A stretch of 64,000 nt of DNA, taken from positions 248,001 through 312,000 of the forward strand of contig OX344750.2 in NCBI GenBank assembly GCA_947034885.2. The letters run 5' to 3'. Source of the stretch: Thuidium tamariscinum. Its lineage: Eukaryota; Streptophyta; Bryopsida; Hypnales; Thuidiaceae. This document shows positions 24,030 to 37,376 of the stretch, in pieces; the first letter of the stretch is position 1, and each line of letters begins with the position of its first letter. A program made the position numbers and the translations under genes. The notes below the pieces were generated by a model. That model made no database searches, was not told the origin of the DNA, and worked only from the letters and a program-made list of their open reading frames with translations.

Positions 24030-24860
24030 AGTCCAGAAGTAATTTATGGAAAAATCTCCGGATGCATATAATTACGGTTGGCAATTTATCCAAAGATTTC
24101 AAACTAGAGAGTTCTAATGTCACTAATGTTCATCTGGAAATCTCCCGATGTACTAATGTAATGTACATGCGAACCCATCCACCTAATTACTAATGTAATG
24201 TTCATCTGGAAATCCCCCGATGTACTAATATAATGTCCATGTGAACCCCCCCTAATTACTAATGTAATGTTCATTTGGAAATCTCCCGATGTACTAGTGT
24301 TATGTAGTGTTCATCTGAAAATCTCCCGATGTACTAATGTTATGATGTAGTGTTCATTTGGAAATCTCCCAATGAACTAATGTAATGTTCATCCCGAAAA
24401 CCCCCTATGTACTAATGTAATGTTCATCTGGAAATCCCCCGATGTATTGATCTTTTGTTTCTGGAAAGCCTCCGATGTACTAATGCAATATTCATCTGGA
24501 CCGCCCCACTCTTAAGATGTACTCATGTAATGTTCATCTGCAAAAACCCCAATGTAGTATGTATTAATTTTATGCTTATCTGGAAATCCCCCGATGTAGT
24601 AAAGTAATGTTCATCTGGAAAATTCCCCTCTGTACTAATGTAATGTTCATTTGGAAATCTCCTGATGTACTACTGTAATGATCATTCAGCTAGAAATCCC
24701 TGATGTTAAGATGTCATTATGAATACGATATTTTCATATCCAGTGATTTCCTATGCAGTTTTACATATTACTCAAACATGAAAATTTAAATGTCAGTAAG
24801 GCTCATCTGGAACTCCCCTGATGAAGTGCTCACATCCAAAAGCAAGCAGTGACATTCAAA
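24030..24860. repeat. Left subterminal array of palindrome-related tandem units
   Basis: About 15 degenerate units of 35-60 bp follow one another, each containing TGTTCATCTGGAAATCTCCC and then GATGTACTAATGTAA. The core is a one-sided decay of the 18-bp palindrome. Subterminal arrays of this kind commonly bind transposase. The right end has a different, longer unit with the same core. Confidence 0.85.
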
Positions 24861-25287
24861 TGGACAACGGGTTCTCATATGATGCCATAGACAGTGCAAC
24901 TTCTATTTATTTTGCGCTCTGTAAGCACTTATTGCTTACATAGGATCATACACAGTTATTAACAATGCCTTATTCCATCTTTGAAGTCTACAAGGGTGTA
25001 CATTACTAGACAGTTTATAGGAAGTAGAAGCTTACAGTAGATTATATTATAATAATACAATCACATAAGTTTCGGCGGTTGCCAGTAAGGGATGGAACAA
25101 ACATCATATACTACTGTTAATTTCATCTACAGTTGTCACAATCAGCAACAACTACCTCTAATTAAAAAGAACAGATAGTCATACGGGACCATGTGCAATG
25201 AAAATGCACAATGGCAATTCAATGTCATATAGACAATGCCATCCGGAGATCTCCCGATGACCAGTATAAGCCTACCATGGTAAGCAT

Positions 25288-28200
25288 TTAGGGGTCCACC
25301 TCATTTGCCCTATTCAGATTTGCCAAGGCAGCCTCCCTACTCTTCTTAGAAATAGTTCGAGATTTGGGGTCTACTACCTTAGACCAATTTGCATATACTA
25401 CGCAATTTACATCAACCCAAGTGGGGGCTGTATTTTCAACAATCCATTTACCACTCCAGCAATTCCGGTACCTCAATTCCAATGTCCTTTCGGAATTATC
25501 CGGTCTCCAGTACTGCAGCAAGAACTTGCCGTTATTCTCATTATTCTCATCTTCGGGCACTCTACATACGTCAGACAACGCTCTTCCTTGCCAAACAGCA
25601 CAGACGGAGGGGTCTTCGGGTCTAAGAAGAACCCATGAGCTTGAACGTATGTCCACCCAAGGGTTGAAACTTTCCTGTGGAGCTTCATTTGTAGGGCCAC
25701 AATAAGGTTCTGGTTGATCTACCTCTGGAATCACATCCATGGGATTCACGGTCGACCTTGCTCGAGATACATCATCTCGCAACACCCTCCAATCATGTTC
25801 TGGCCAAAAGCCTTCAACTAGAGCTGGAAGGCAATCCAGCAGTGGATCGTTCAGCTCACGTACCACACGATTCCAGTAATCCACATATGGACCAAACGTG
25901 GTTGCAAATCCCTCACATTTTGACATTCCATTTTGCCAGTACTGAATGTACTTTTGGAGTCCGACCAGCATAAAACCCTTGTTCAGTGTAGCCTTCCGTA
26001 CAACTTCAAGAGCCTTCTCTCGATTTCCTGTCTCCTTAGGAACTTCGCTGCCCCACATAGGCTTGAATGGCACCGGCTTTGGACAACCCCGAGGGAGCAT
26101 TGGACGACCATGCCGGTCTTTCTTCTACAAGCACTGAGAAGGTTTATCAGACGGTAGCCACTGTGAATCCACTGCTGATTTTTTATACTTCATAACGGGG
26201 ATTCCATCACCATCCACATAGAATTTAAAAAGATGCATCTCTCCCAATCCGATAATTCTAGCTGCACCACTGCACAAGTAACCTCTAATAAAGCATTTAA
26301 AATCTGCCACCTCCTGTATGACCTCGGGCATGAATGATAATTCCTGAGATTCCATGAAGGCTTTCATAAGGTCAGCAACAACAAACGTATTCTTACTCTT
26401 CAAAGCCTTAGACAAATGGCTAAAATATGCATCTATGTCCTCGTGAGTGTGTCCAACTAGAAGGAAACCGGCTTGGATTTCCTTGAATACTCCTCTTGCT
26501 ATAAGCATAGACAAGAACGCCATGAGATATTGGTTCTTGTTATCCTTCGCAGAGTTATCAAGCTGAAGATACAATTTTTCAGGGAGGGGAATAGATCCAC
26601 GCCAAGCTGTTGGATCTATCAATTTTAGGGTGTCCATACACCTAGATTTTCCTCTGAGTAGTGCCTCAAACATTGAATTGGTCAGCGGATAAGGGAAGAG
26701 GTTGCCTGTCTCCCGAATTGGAGGACCCTCCAATCGGCGAAACAATCTGGCCAAGGACGAGATCGTAAAGTTCGAGTCCCCCGGCCAACATGACGGAGCA
26801 TAATGAGCATAAGCGCCATGACCATGAGCTACCATACCGGTCACGCTCAACGGAAGCTGACCTAAACCTTGAGTGGCCTTTGTTGTCACCCGCATCCTCG
26901 GAAGAGCCGTTTTAGATGTATCCATCTTATCATGAATAACGCATAACATCTCCTGAAGGTTCCGTTTCGATTCTTCACGCCAAGACCCATACAAGCGACG
27001 ACAAGACGCTTGATGATTAAGATGCTTAGTACGCTGCTTCGTGAACTCCACAAACTCGGGACTTCCTTTCGATGATTTCAAAAGGAACGCTAGTAATTGA
27101 TCACAAGTAGTACACTTCGCAAATGAACTGCCAACAGGTTTAACCGCGACATTGTTGAAGTGCTTCTTTTTGATTCTACTAATGGTTGACTGGCTCACTT
27201 GAGGAAGACCATAATCCGAATTTAACTGCAATGGAATTTCAGCACACTTCAAAATCAAAAGCAACAACAGAAGATAATGGCTAAAAATGATTGTCCTCCA
27301 AAACAATTTTATCGGGAGTTCTCCCGATGTAATAACATATCCGGAGATCTCCCGATGGCATAATGCAATTCACAGACTCAGCAGACAGATTTCGAGTGAT
27401 TCAACTACCTCATTGGCATCAGCTTGAACTCGTTTCCAATTATTTCCAACAGGCAGAAATTTCAAAGTGTCCATTCTTCCATTTCCAATGCCCCGCATTT
27501 GGTGTGGCATTTGATCAACGGTTTCATCTATGATTGCTTTTATCGTTCTTGTCACTTGGACGGTTTGAATCCTGGGACGCTTAATCCCTTTGTTCCCGTG
27601 CAATCCTGAGACCACACCATCATTGTACTTCTCTATATAACTGTGGTAGGTCGATTTCGGAATTCCGTGAATAATGTACCACGCCGTAGTACATACTTCA
27701 GCTCCCTCCAATGTAACATATTTACGCTTCCGATTCCCGTCCCCACTATGCAGTTGCCCGCCCACGGCGATCCCATATTCCCGACGATCTTCAAATGACT
27801 TTAGGTAAAATGTCTTCCTCACCTTCAACGTACTCTCATGATGAAACATTTGGCAACATCGGTTTGCGCAACATTTTTGTGAACTAACCTTCCGTATTTC
27901 ATCTTCCCCAGTTTTTCGAACATATTGTGAATCCTGCTGGTCAAGCTTGGGTCGACGAACAATATAGCGATAGGGGGACTTCTTGCGACCACCTAGATAA
28001 GCTAAGGGGTCCTAAACTTCGGGATGGGCCCGAAAGTGGTCAACAGTCTCCATCAACGATCGTCCACATGGGAACCAAGAATGCAGTAAGGGCCACCGAG
28101 CATGACTCATTATGGTATCCTTGTCACCAACGAAAACGTCCAGTACAGTAACACCTACAAAGCCCTCATCGACTATTCCATCTTGGAAATGATCATCCGT

Positions 28201-28719
28201 CCTAAAGCAGATTATTCGACCTGACGCCAGTAACATGCCATCCGAATCTCTGTGATGCACCTCAAGACCCATCCAGTCGTCTAGACGAATGTAGTGATCA
28301 TGATCCATCGGGGGATCTCCCGATGACCTCATTACAGCATCAACTCTCCATAACACTGTCCGATCAAGAACATCAGCTAAAGTTCTAAAACCCCTTTGGC
28401 AAGGGGCAACTCGAAGTTCCTGAGCTTCTAGATTGATCGTCCGAGGCCGTAGCAGAACAAATACCCAAGGCTCCATGGGGATTTGAACTCCAAGCCACTC
28501 GCCTTGAGGACGAGCATCCACAATACATCCTTCTCCAACTTCACCATATCCCGGCAAAAGCAACTTCACGACATCACCGTTCTTGACTGGTGAGGATGTA
28601 GCACTGGACTCCTGAGACTCATTCTCCTCAGCGGTTCCACTTGAGTAAGAGAGTAGAGAATCATCCACGGATTCATAGGATAAGTCCATTTCCTGTGAAT
28701 CACTGTCGTCGAAAGCCAT
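25288..28719 (-). CDS. Transposase-like protein of the giant element (DUF7869/KDZ-like), two in-frame TAGs
   Basis: Two coding blocks, 28719-27409 and 27225-25288, join across a 183-bp intron (GAG|GTAGTT to CATTGCAG|TT) that holds two palindromes; together they span 1,082 codons. The N-terminal ~300 residues are unrecognised. A Cys-rich cluster (KCCANRCC) precedes a GIPKSTYHSY segment, then FAKCTTCDQL. The catalytic-looking core has DKMD, LYLQLDN and VGHTHEDID, as in DUF7869 transposase-like proteins related to the KDZ group. In-frame TAGs at 28012-28014 and 26125-26127 split the frame, although coding-like sequence continues after each. Its position suggests it mobilises the giant element. 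One palindrome (28307-28324) is translated within the first block. Confidence 0.75.
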
Positions 28720-28739
28720 ACTGGAAGGTTTCTTGAATG

Positions 28740-30161
28740 ACTATTGGATCTAAAAACATCGTCAAGGCACAAAGAAGTCAGACGGTCTGGGATGTATATT
28801 ATTGCCATTGCCCTTCCATACACAATCTTCACATTGTGAAATGTCAAACAATTGCATATAACAGAATTCACTGCACATACAATTGGCCAAATTGAATCCT
28901 ACTTCCTTTCACTTTTGGAGTTCACGAGCTCATTCCTTTCATAGCACAGAATGTTGCATACATTCTTGAGATATCTATAAAATTAGCCTAGAGCTAGTAG
29001 TCTTCGGATATATCGAGTGCCCTTAATCTACGAATGCACGGACGTTCATAGAGTACTCTTCAGAAATCAATTATCCGGAGATCTCCCGATGGAACCACTC
29101 AGTGGTATAACCGTCAAGGAATCGGACAAGCTCTTCATGAAAACATACTAAGAGCATTCAATATGTCGTTAGAACTTCGAATGCATTTAGTGCATTTGGA
29201 TCAGACATAATCATCCGGAGATCTCCCGATGGAGCCATTCGGAGGTGTTACCACCCAACCATTGGAAGATATCCCCATGCGTTCAGTGCGAGAGCATGTG
29301 ATCCAACTATCCGGAGATCTCCCGATAGAACCACTACTGGAGATTGAAACTCACCACTTGGAAAATCTCTAGAAAGAAACATTACGAGAGTTTAAGGCTC
29401 ATCTATCAGGAGATCTCCGGATGGAAATACAGCTAGAATTTAGGGCTGCAGATCTCCGGATTAAAATAGAGCTTGAATTTAGGGCTCATCTGTCGGGAGA
29501 TCTCCGGATGAAAATATAGCTAGAGTTCAGGGCTCATCTATCGGGAGATATCTGGATGAAAATATAGCTAGAGTTCAGGGCTCATCTATCGGGAGATCTC
29601 CGGATAGGAAAAATACGTTCGCACGTGCTACCGTACTATACTGCATCTCCATATAATGTACGCACTCGTATATTATTTTGATCTTCGTATGGGAGTGAGG
29701 TCCTCAATACTTCGTATTATGGATTCTTATACGGTATGTACTAGTAAGCCAAAGGTAGACGACCAACCATCATAAGGACAACCATACTAGATCATCTTCT
29801 ACAGTAACCAAAAAGAGCTTTCAATTCCTAGGTATTGATCTCCAAATACATGTCGGCAATTGACAATGCATTTGAAAGTTATTTGAAGTTGTGTTCTATG
29901 TGCAATATGCCGTGATGAAATCCAGCTAGATGCTCATGGTCTGTAACACTGCTCAATAAGCAGCTACTGGTTATACATTCATCAAGGGATATAAATCCAC
30001 TGTTCAACATAAGCTTGGATACAAGAAACTACTGAAGCATTGCATTGCCATCCTCATATCCTACTAGTTCCTATTGTTTGTTGACATGCAGAAACTCCAA
30101 CTACACTACCGAAGCCTCAAGATTATGAAACCCGAAGCAATGGAAGTTGAAGAAATCATAC
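28740..30161 (-). promoter_or_regulatory. Probable 5' leader intron carrying eight palindromes
   Basis: Upstream of the transposase start, a good donor (ACAAG|GTATGA, minus strand, at 30161) and an acceptor near 28750 would define a ~1.4-kb leader intron. Palindrome copies lie at about 29073, 29213, 29309, 29405, 29447, 29491, 29540 and 29588, the last few in a ~50-bp tandem context. The divergent gene has the mirror arrangement, so these may be transposase-binding or transcriptional control sites. Confidence 0.5.
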
Positions 30162-30585
30162 CTTGTAATAGTGAATTGACAAGACAGCTTGTGACCGCAC
30201 GTCCAAGTGCTTGACACGCTGCAATGCACGAGCTCCAAACTCCTCAGCCTTAGCAAGCATGTTCACGACTTCACATGTGCAAAAGAGAAATTCCTAGCTA
30301 GCTTGGGGGCTTCACACCAGTTCGTTAGGATTCAATATCCGTGCTTCCCGCCTCGAATTTCTATATGAGATGCGAATCTTGCACGTTTGAAATTGTTGAC
30401 TGCCCTCCTCAAGTGAAGACTGCATTGACCAAGGGGAGGATCTCACCGGATGTGGTCTCCTAAAGCAAATGTTGACTACTTTCTCGGAGTTTGTGCAACA
30501 CTGCCTTCGAGGAGCATCTCCAAATGTGAACCCCTCACTATAATTGCTTACTGGATTCTTCATGTTCACATTAATCCAATCTATT

Positions 30586-31319
30586 GGGTCGTTGCAAGAA
30601 ACACCGTCCATTTTCCGTAGCGTTTTGGAAATGGACGCTGTTTTCTTTGGGAGTACTATTTAATTAGAAAATCAATTTTTAAAAAATATGAAAAATATGT
30701 CTAATGTATAAAACTTAAAGAAGAAGGTATCCTATGAAGGAAAACCTTAGGAAAATTCTCCAAGTAGGAGAACTAGAAAAGTGGAAAATCTCATGAAAAT
30801 GGGCGTATTTACATTTTAATTTGTAAAAAATAGGAAAAGTTATTTTTCTTGAATCTAAAAATTGTCCATTTGGGAAGAGTTGATGGTGATGATATTCCAC
30901 CAAAAAAATAATCTCAACTCTATTATCAATGGTCAGAAACTGTGTGCAATGGGAGTGTTGTTTGCACACATGTGGAAGACATAAAATAATGTATTTTTAG
31001 ATTCACTTCCATAGGAATATGCTTTCCTACTATGCAAATGCATCATGAAAATTTCAACTTTAGATCATTAAATTTGGGTACTCCCAACGTAGTAAAAACC
31101 CCTAAACCTCAATTTGTGACAAATTAACAATAAATAATTTTAAATATAAAATGATTTTTTTTAATTTCTGAAAAATAAGGGATGTAAAAATCATCAAGTT
31201 AGAGAGTTCCAATAATTATTTAGTATCCTCGAATTTTTTAATTCAAAAGTTATAGCAAAAAAGAACAACGGCACTCCAATTGTGACGGAGAATAGGACCG
31301 GTGTTTCTTGCAACCACCC
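30586..31319. mobile_element. 734-bp MITE, copy 2
   Basis: It has the same length and ends as copy 1 at 2334. It begins GGGTCGTTGCAAGAAACACC and ends GTGTTTCTTGCAACCACCC, and it is flanked by TATT (30582-30585 and 31320-31323). The two copies differ at scattered single bases only, implying fairly recent movement. It contains no giant-element palindromes, consistent with later insertion into that element. Confidence 0.88.
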
Positions 31320-31323
31320 TATT

Positions 31324-33100
31324 GCAAAGTCACAGAGTTAAATTTGCGTGTTTACAATTATTGTAACTGTTGACTTCACTCTCGAGATTAGTGCAACTTG
31401 AAGACCCTGCAGAAGATGCACGTGGCCTTCTCTTTTGAATCTTTGGTAGATTCTTTGAATCTGTAGCATTGAAGTAGGGGACTTGCGGCATTCTGTCTAT
31501 CAAATATACTCGTCACAATGACAATGAATACTTCCGTGTCTTTTATCTTCATTAATATTAACCACTATTTATGTTGTGTTTCATTATCTTATAGGCTCAT
31601 CTATACCAATTATGTGAAAGTCAAATACATTTTGGTTTGAAGCAATTTCCCATTGTACAGAATGACTACATGTTATTCAGTGAATTTCTTTATCAACACT
31701 ACTGAATTCACCATCTACATTTTATTATAGAGAAAACAAATGCAATGGATACATGACATTACAATAAATGATTAAATGGAAATTAATTTAGAATCTTGGA
31801 TCCACCATATAAAGGTGTAGATTCTCTACGAAACGAAGATCTCCCTTGCTCAAACTTCGTTTCAATGAGAGGATGCCTGAGGATGTATGCCCTAGTGTTT
31901 ACAAAAAGAGTTTGAAAATTAGGGTTCCAATCATTGGAAAATTCAACCTAAACAATTACAAGTTACACGGTTACATCTTACAATTTGACCATTGACCACG
32001 CTTTCGTTTGAGGTCCATCATTTGTAGGATCATTCTAGGAGGTTCCACAGTTTTAGGGTTCAGGGTATAGCATCCACGGTCTTAGGGTATGGCATCCACG
32101 GTCTTAGGGGATAGCATCCACGGTCTTAGGGAAGACGCTCTATGGCCTTAGGGTTTAGGGTTCAAGGTTTAGGGTCTACTCTTTCAAATTATTGGTTCTA
32201 CGGGTTGTGATTGACAATGAAATGGTCATTGGTATAACGGTTTAGAGGATTAGGGTCTACATTCTCATGTTCTTGAATGGCGTAAAGGTTGTAGATTGTA
32301 CTATCTAGGGTTTTATATCAAGGATTTATAAATTAGGATTCCTAGTTTTCGATATGAGATTCAGTGAATTCTAAGTGTTTTATTTCGAGGGTCATGAGAC
32401 TATGATATTTCAAATTAGGGTGCCTAAATATTGAATGATTATGTTGAGGGTTTGGGTTACAATATTGATTTTATTCTTGTTGGAGTTCAGGTATATTATT
32501 CAAGATAGTACTAGGGCCTTCTTGGGATTCAAGTTTTTCTTAAATTCATGATTGGATGAGGGTTTTTTGATGAGAACAATAAAATTAGTATCTGAATTCA
32601 TATTTATTAATAAGATTATGAGCTTGCTTTTGTGGGATTATTTTTTAATTAAAGGCCTAACTTCAGATTCTAAACCTGGCTACCATTAGTTTTACTTGCC
32701 AATTATAATGAAAATGTGTATTGTTAATATTCAATAGACTTACTATCCATCCAATTCCTATTTACCGAATAAATAATTTTGATTTCGAAAAAAAATAACT
32801 GATTCTAAAATAGTTAACTTTCTAACTTCGTTGAATTATAGTTACAATCATGTTATTTCCTATAAAATATAAGATTAATATTCATAATTCTTCTCATTCA
32901 TCCTTTATCCGTAGGCCAATATAAATTAATTAAAAGCTTCCTTCAAACAAGTAAATAATTTTGTCCATTATCTTATGTCATTGAAAATAACAAATCTTTA
33001 CTTGTTCATATAATTCTTTACAAATAATGTAATTATAAGATTCTTATTCTATATGCAAACCTCACATGATGAATTTATAAATTGCTATGTTGGAAATGTA
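31324..33100. other. Non-coding spacer with telomere-like and 24-bp repeats
   Basis: At about 32060-32135, three units of GCATCCACGGTCTTAGGG follow one another. They run into short TTTAGGGTTCAAGG-type sequence resembling plant telomeric repeat. No coding signal was found. Confidence 0.55.
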
Positions 33101-34550
33101 TAAGTTGCAATGTTATAGAACAATCATGTTCTATGACAAATTTCAACTTTCAAGTTGGAATTGTCTATTTTTTATTTGTTTTCTCAAAAAACAGCACCCT
33201 GCCATTCTTTGCACCCATTCCCAAATGCCACATATGATTCGAAATCAACATGACTAGGAGACAAAAAGAATATGTGTAAGTTGAAATGTTATAGAACAAT
33301 CATGTTCCATGACAAATTTCAACTTTCAAGTTGAAATTGTCTATTTTTTATTTATTTTCTCAAAAAAAGGCACCCTGCCATTCTTTGCACCCATTCCCAA
33401 ATGCCACATATGATTCGAAATCAACATGACTAGGAGACAAAAAAATATGTGTAAGTTGCAATATTATAGAACAATCATGTTTTATGACAAATTTCAACTT
33501 TCAAGTTGGAATTGTCTATTTTTTATTTGTTTTCTCAAAAAAGAGCACCCTGCCATTCTTTGCACCCATTCCCAAATGCCACATATGATTGGAAATCAAC
33601 ATGACTAAGAGACAAAAAAAATATGTGTAAGTTGCAATGTTATAGAACAATCATGTTTTATGACAAGTTTCAACTTTCAAGTTGAAATTGTCTATTTTTT
33701 ATTTGTTTTCTCAAAAAACAGCACCCTGCCATTCTTTGCACCCATTCCCAAATGCCACATATGATTGGAAATCAACGTGAATAAGAGACAAAAAAAATAT
33801 GTGTAAGTTGCAATGTTATAGAACAATCATGTTCCATGACAAATTTCAACTTTCAAGTTGAAATTGTCTATTTTTTATTTGTTTTCTCAAAAAAGGGCAC
33901 CCTGCCATTCTTTGCACCCATTGCCAAATGCAAGCTATGAATCGGAAATCAACGTGAATAAGGGACAAAAAAAATATGTGTAAGTTGCAATGTTATAGAA
34001 CAATCATGTTCTATGACAAATTTCAACTTTCAAGTTGAAATTGTCTATTTTTTATTTGTTTTCTCAAAAAAGGGCACCCTGCCATTCTTTGCACCCATTG
34101 CCAAATGCAAGCTATGAATCGGAAATCAACGTGAATAAGAGACAAAAAAAATATGTGTAAGTTGCAATATTATAGAACAATCATGTTTTATGACAAATTT
34201 CAACTTTCAAGTTGGAATTGTCTATTTTTTATTTGTTTTCTCAAAAAAGGGCACCCTGCCATTCTTTGCACCCATTCCCAAATGCCACATATGATTGGAA
34301 ATCAACATGACTAGGAGACAAAAAAAATATGTGTAAGTTGCAATGTAATAGAAAAACCATGTTTTATGACAAATTTCAACTTTCAAGTTGGAATTGTCTA
34401 TTTTTTATTTGGATTCTCAAGAAAGGGCACCCTGCCATTCTTTTCACATGCATTGCGAAACGCTACGTAAAATTGAAAATCAACGTGAATAGGGGCCAAG
34501 AAAAATATGTGGAGGTTGCAATGTCATAGAACAATCATGTTCTATGACAA
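33101..34550. repeat. Satellite array, eight ~176-bp monomers plus a partial
   Basis: Units begin TAAGTTGCAATGTTATAGAA at about 33101, 33277, 33452, 33628, 33804, 33981, 34158 and 34333, with a degenerate ninth at 34512. Spacing is 175-177 bp. Each carries a short inverted repeat (CAACTTTCAAGTTG) and the phrase CACCCTGCCATTCTTTGCAC. The period is near nucleosome length. Open frames inside are incidental. Confidence 0.92.
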
Positions 34551-37323
34551 TTTGGGTGTGAATTCCAAATTAGAGTTGAATCCATTGCAATGGCTTAATA
34601 ATATATAAGTTTTTGCGGAACTTAAATACACTTCCATGCCTAGTTTAGGGTCCTTGTACATACCATCAATTGAATTTAAGAAAATTAAAACAAATTTATG
34701 TTGAATGATTTTGTAATGATTATTTTAATGTATTGGTATAGAACATGCACATTTTAGTCCTGCACGATGGACTCTATGAATAGCACAATAATTTTCATGC
34801 AATTATTTGATTTGAGACATTTGGCCTTAACCTTGTTTTATATGACTTTGTAAAGATTTGGAGGTAATCATGTTGAATTGTCTATAATGATTGTGATGTA
34901 ATTGTTGAATGATGAAGAAGGTTAATGTCACCTTCAGTGTGTCAAAGACAATGGTGCCAAAATAATTGAATTGTGTCAATTGAAGTAATTAAATTTATGC
35001 ACTTTGGTATATAAAATTTTTGTTGCTTTACTACAATAGAAACTTTGTATTTCAATTTTAAATTGGACATGAAATCGTTTTACGATTAAATAAGAATAGG
35101 GTGCTCTAAAAAGTTTTGAGACATTTTTAACACTAATTTTACTATTTTAGGGGATTCATTAAAAAAATAAGGAGCAAAAACTAGAATATATAACACCTAT
35201 GAATAAAAGTCTTTTTTGGTAAAAGAAAATTGGGTGTGAATTCCAAATTAGAGAGAATTTCACACCAACAACAGAAAGTGTTTAAAAAGAAATAGGGTGC
35301 ACAAAATAAAAGGACTTGTAACACCTACAAACCAAACTGTTTAGCCTAAAATATAGGGTGTGGTAAAATAAGGACAACATTTCAATCATCACTTCGCTTT
35401 TTGATCCTTTAAATCGAATTACATTTCTAAAAGAGATTATTTTCATATTGATTTTCCTAGCACTTGCATCTTGCTTGAATTGTCGATTTGTGGATATGCA
35501 TAACTTTAATTGAATGTGGTAAATAATCCAAGTAATTTCTAATTCAAAATACTAGCAAGTGTACCTTCAATGTATAATTATGAAGACCATTATACAAGTG
35601 GTATGTTAAGTTATATAATTGGTAGTGAATACTGAATTATTTATTTTTCAAAATTTTTTAATTGTATAGTTTAAACTTATAGCTCTATAGTATGGACCCA
35701 AGCATTGTAGCAAATATTAGTGGTCACTCATATTTTTGTAATAAAAAACTTGGCACTTTTTCACAAACCCCAACAAAGGATTTGTAAACACTTCAAGCTA
35801 AAACATATGCATTTTTTAATCATGATGATTTCCTTAGTTTTATGATCAAAACATGCACTTTTTTTTTTTGTAAGCTTTTGGATGCCACATAATTAGGACA
35901 TGTCATTTTCCAAAACCCTAAACTTCCAATTCTTAAACCCATACAATTATGTAATGATGCCCTAATCACCATCATGACCCACCACAGGACTTGTCATCAT
36001 GGCGTAGCCTGTAATGAATGTTGCGCCCCCATGTGGAAGTGACATTCACTCCAGCGTCATTAGTGTACCGCTCCACATGTATGGGCGGCTCCTGTTGCGC
36101 CTTCCTCCCGATGCCTGCCTGCCTGCCATTTCCGTTTCTCCGGCTTCTCTTCCTTCCGAGTCGTCGCTGCTCACTTCTCTGATCTTGTTGCTCCTCCCTC
36201 CCGAGTCGTCGCTGCCTTGTATCTGATTGTTTGTCTTTAAATGCGCTTGGGGAATTGGTCCATGTGCATTGATGTGCACACAGACTTGACTTCAAACTTG
36301 ATACTCTTGCGTTGGAGCCGCTGCTACGTTGAGTCTGAATTACGGTGCGCACTTCAAGTACGCTCGTAGAGCCCTGCTGTGTTGTCGATGCTTGGACGTG
36401 GCGCTGGCGCTTGGCGCTTGATCACGTCGCTGGAGTATCCCGAAGTGAGGTCGGGAGAGGTGGAAAGCTGTCGTAGGAGGCTGCTGCACGAAGCGCTTCT
36501 TCCCCACGGACACCTCGCAGGTAAGGTATGCTTCATGTTCTGTAGTGAGCTAGTTCGACATTTCATATGCTTTTCTTCAATGTTTTCACGGTCGCTTATC
36601 TAGTATTGGAAAAGTAAGCATGCAGTCTCTTGACCACTTGTGAATTCAAAGCACATTCAACGTGAGTAGGAGAGTAATGTAGATCAGGGTGGTTCATACA
36701 GCCTTTGGCATTGCATAGTCATTCCAAGTTGTTACTGTAACTTTCAATTGCTCGTTAGAAAAAATTTCCGCTTCAATCTGCCTTGTATCCGATTTTTTGT
36801 AGGTTGTCCACCTGAAGTCAGTGTGCGGCTGTCAGTGTGCATCGCATCGGAACTTTTTGTTCACACTTGCAGCTAGCAAGCGCACCCTGACTTCATTTTC
36901 TAAGGTTAGTTTGTAGCTATTGTGGACTGCTCGCTCTGTGAGTACGCCACTTCAACAAATGCTACTTCATTTGTGTCTTTGGGGTGAATTTTGGTACATG
37001 TTTAAGATCAGATTGAAGATAGTACTACAGATGCTATAGCTGCCAGTGATGTGGGTTTAGAAACCCGTCGAGGTAGTCCTTGTGTTCAAACATTTGAATT
37101 GTGAGTCGGTGAACAATAGAATTATGATGGTTTCAATTGTTGTTGATGTTTTTCTGAAATTAAAGTTTTATTAGAGTTCATTTTGTATCTTGACGCCCTC
37201 AGACAGCCACTTTCACAACTTCTGTGTCCATACTCTGTGATTCACGCTGATATGCCCTGGCTTCTTCCTGTTGCCCATCGCACAGAAGTTCACTTGAAGA
37301 CTACTTGCTCGAATTTGCACACA
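34551..37323. promoter_or_regulatory. Upstream region of the long plus-strand gene
   Basis: An AT-rich part (34551-35940) has a duplicated phrase (TTGGGTGTGAATTCCAAATT at about 34550 and 35229). A GC-richer part follows (36000-36500) with no convincing frame, then the start codon at 37324. The GC-rich part probably contains the promoter and leader. I cannot place the transcription start. Confidence 0.35.
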
Positions 37324-37376
37324 ATGGAAGTGGAGTCTACACAGCCGGCGGAAGAGCTTCTGATGTGGGACAATCC
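37324..37376 (+). CDS. Long giant-element gene, exon 1
   Basis: The reading starts MEVESTQPAEELLMWDNP and ends at a strong donor (AATCC|GTAAGTACC). It joins in phase to the acceptor CTTAATTGCAG at 38780, giving continuous sequence into the next exon. This start was chosen because the exon supplies an ATG, an ideal donor and the right phase. Confidence 0.65.

Noticed and set aside
24100..24860. CRISPR-like array of regular repeats
   Set aside because: Units are degenerate, spacing varies, the core is a palindrome also found dispersed over 39 kb, and the context is eukaryotic with no Cas genes.
27370..27372. TGA splitting the transposase-like frame counted as another nonsense codon
   Set aside because: It lies in a 183-bp stretch with good donor and acceptor sites and two palindromes, so it is intronic.
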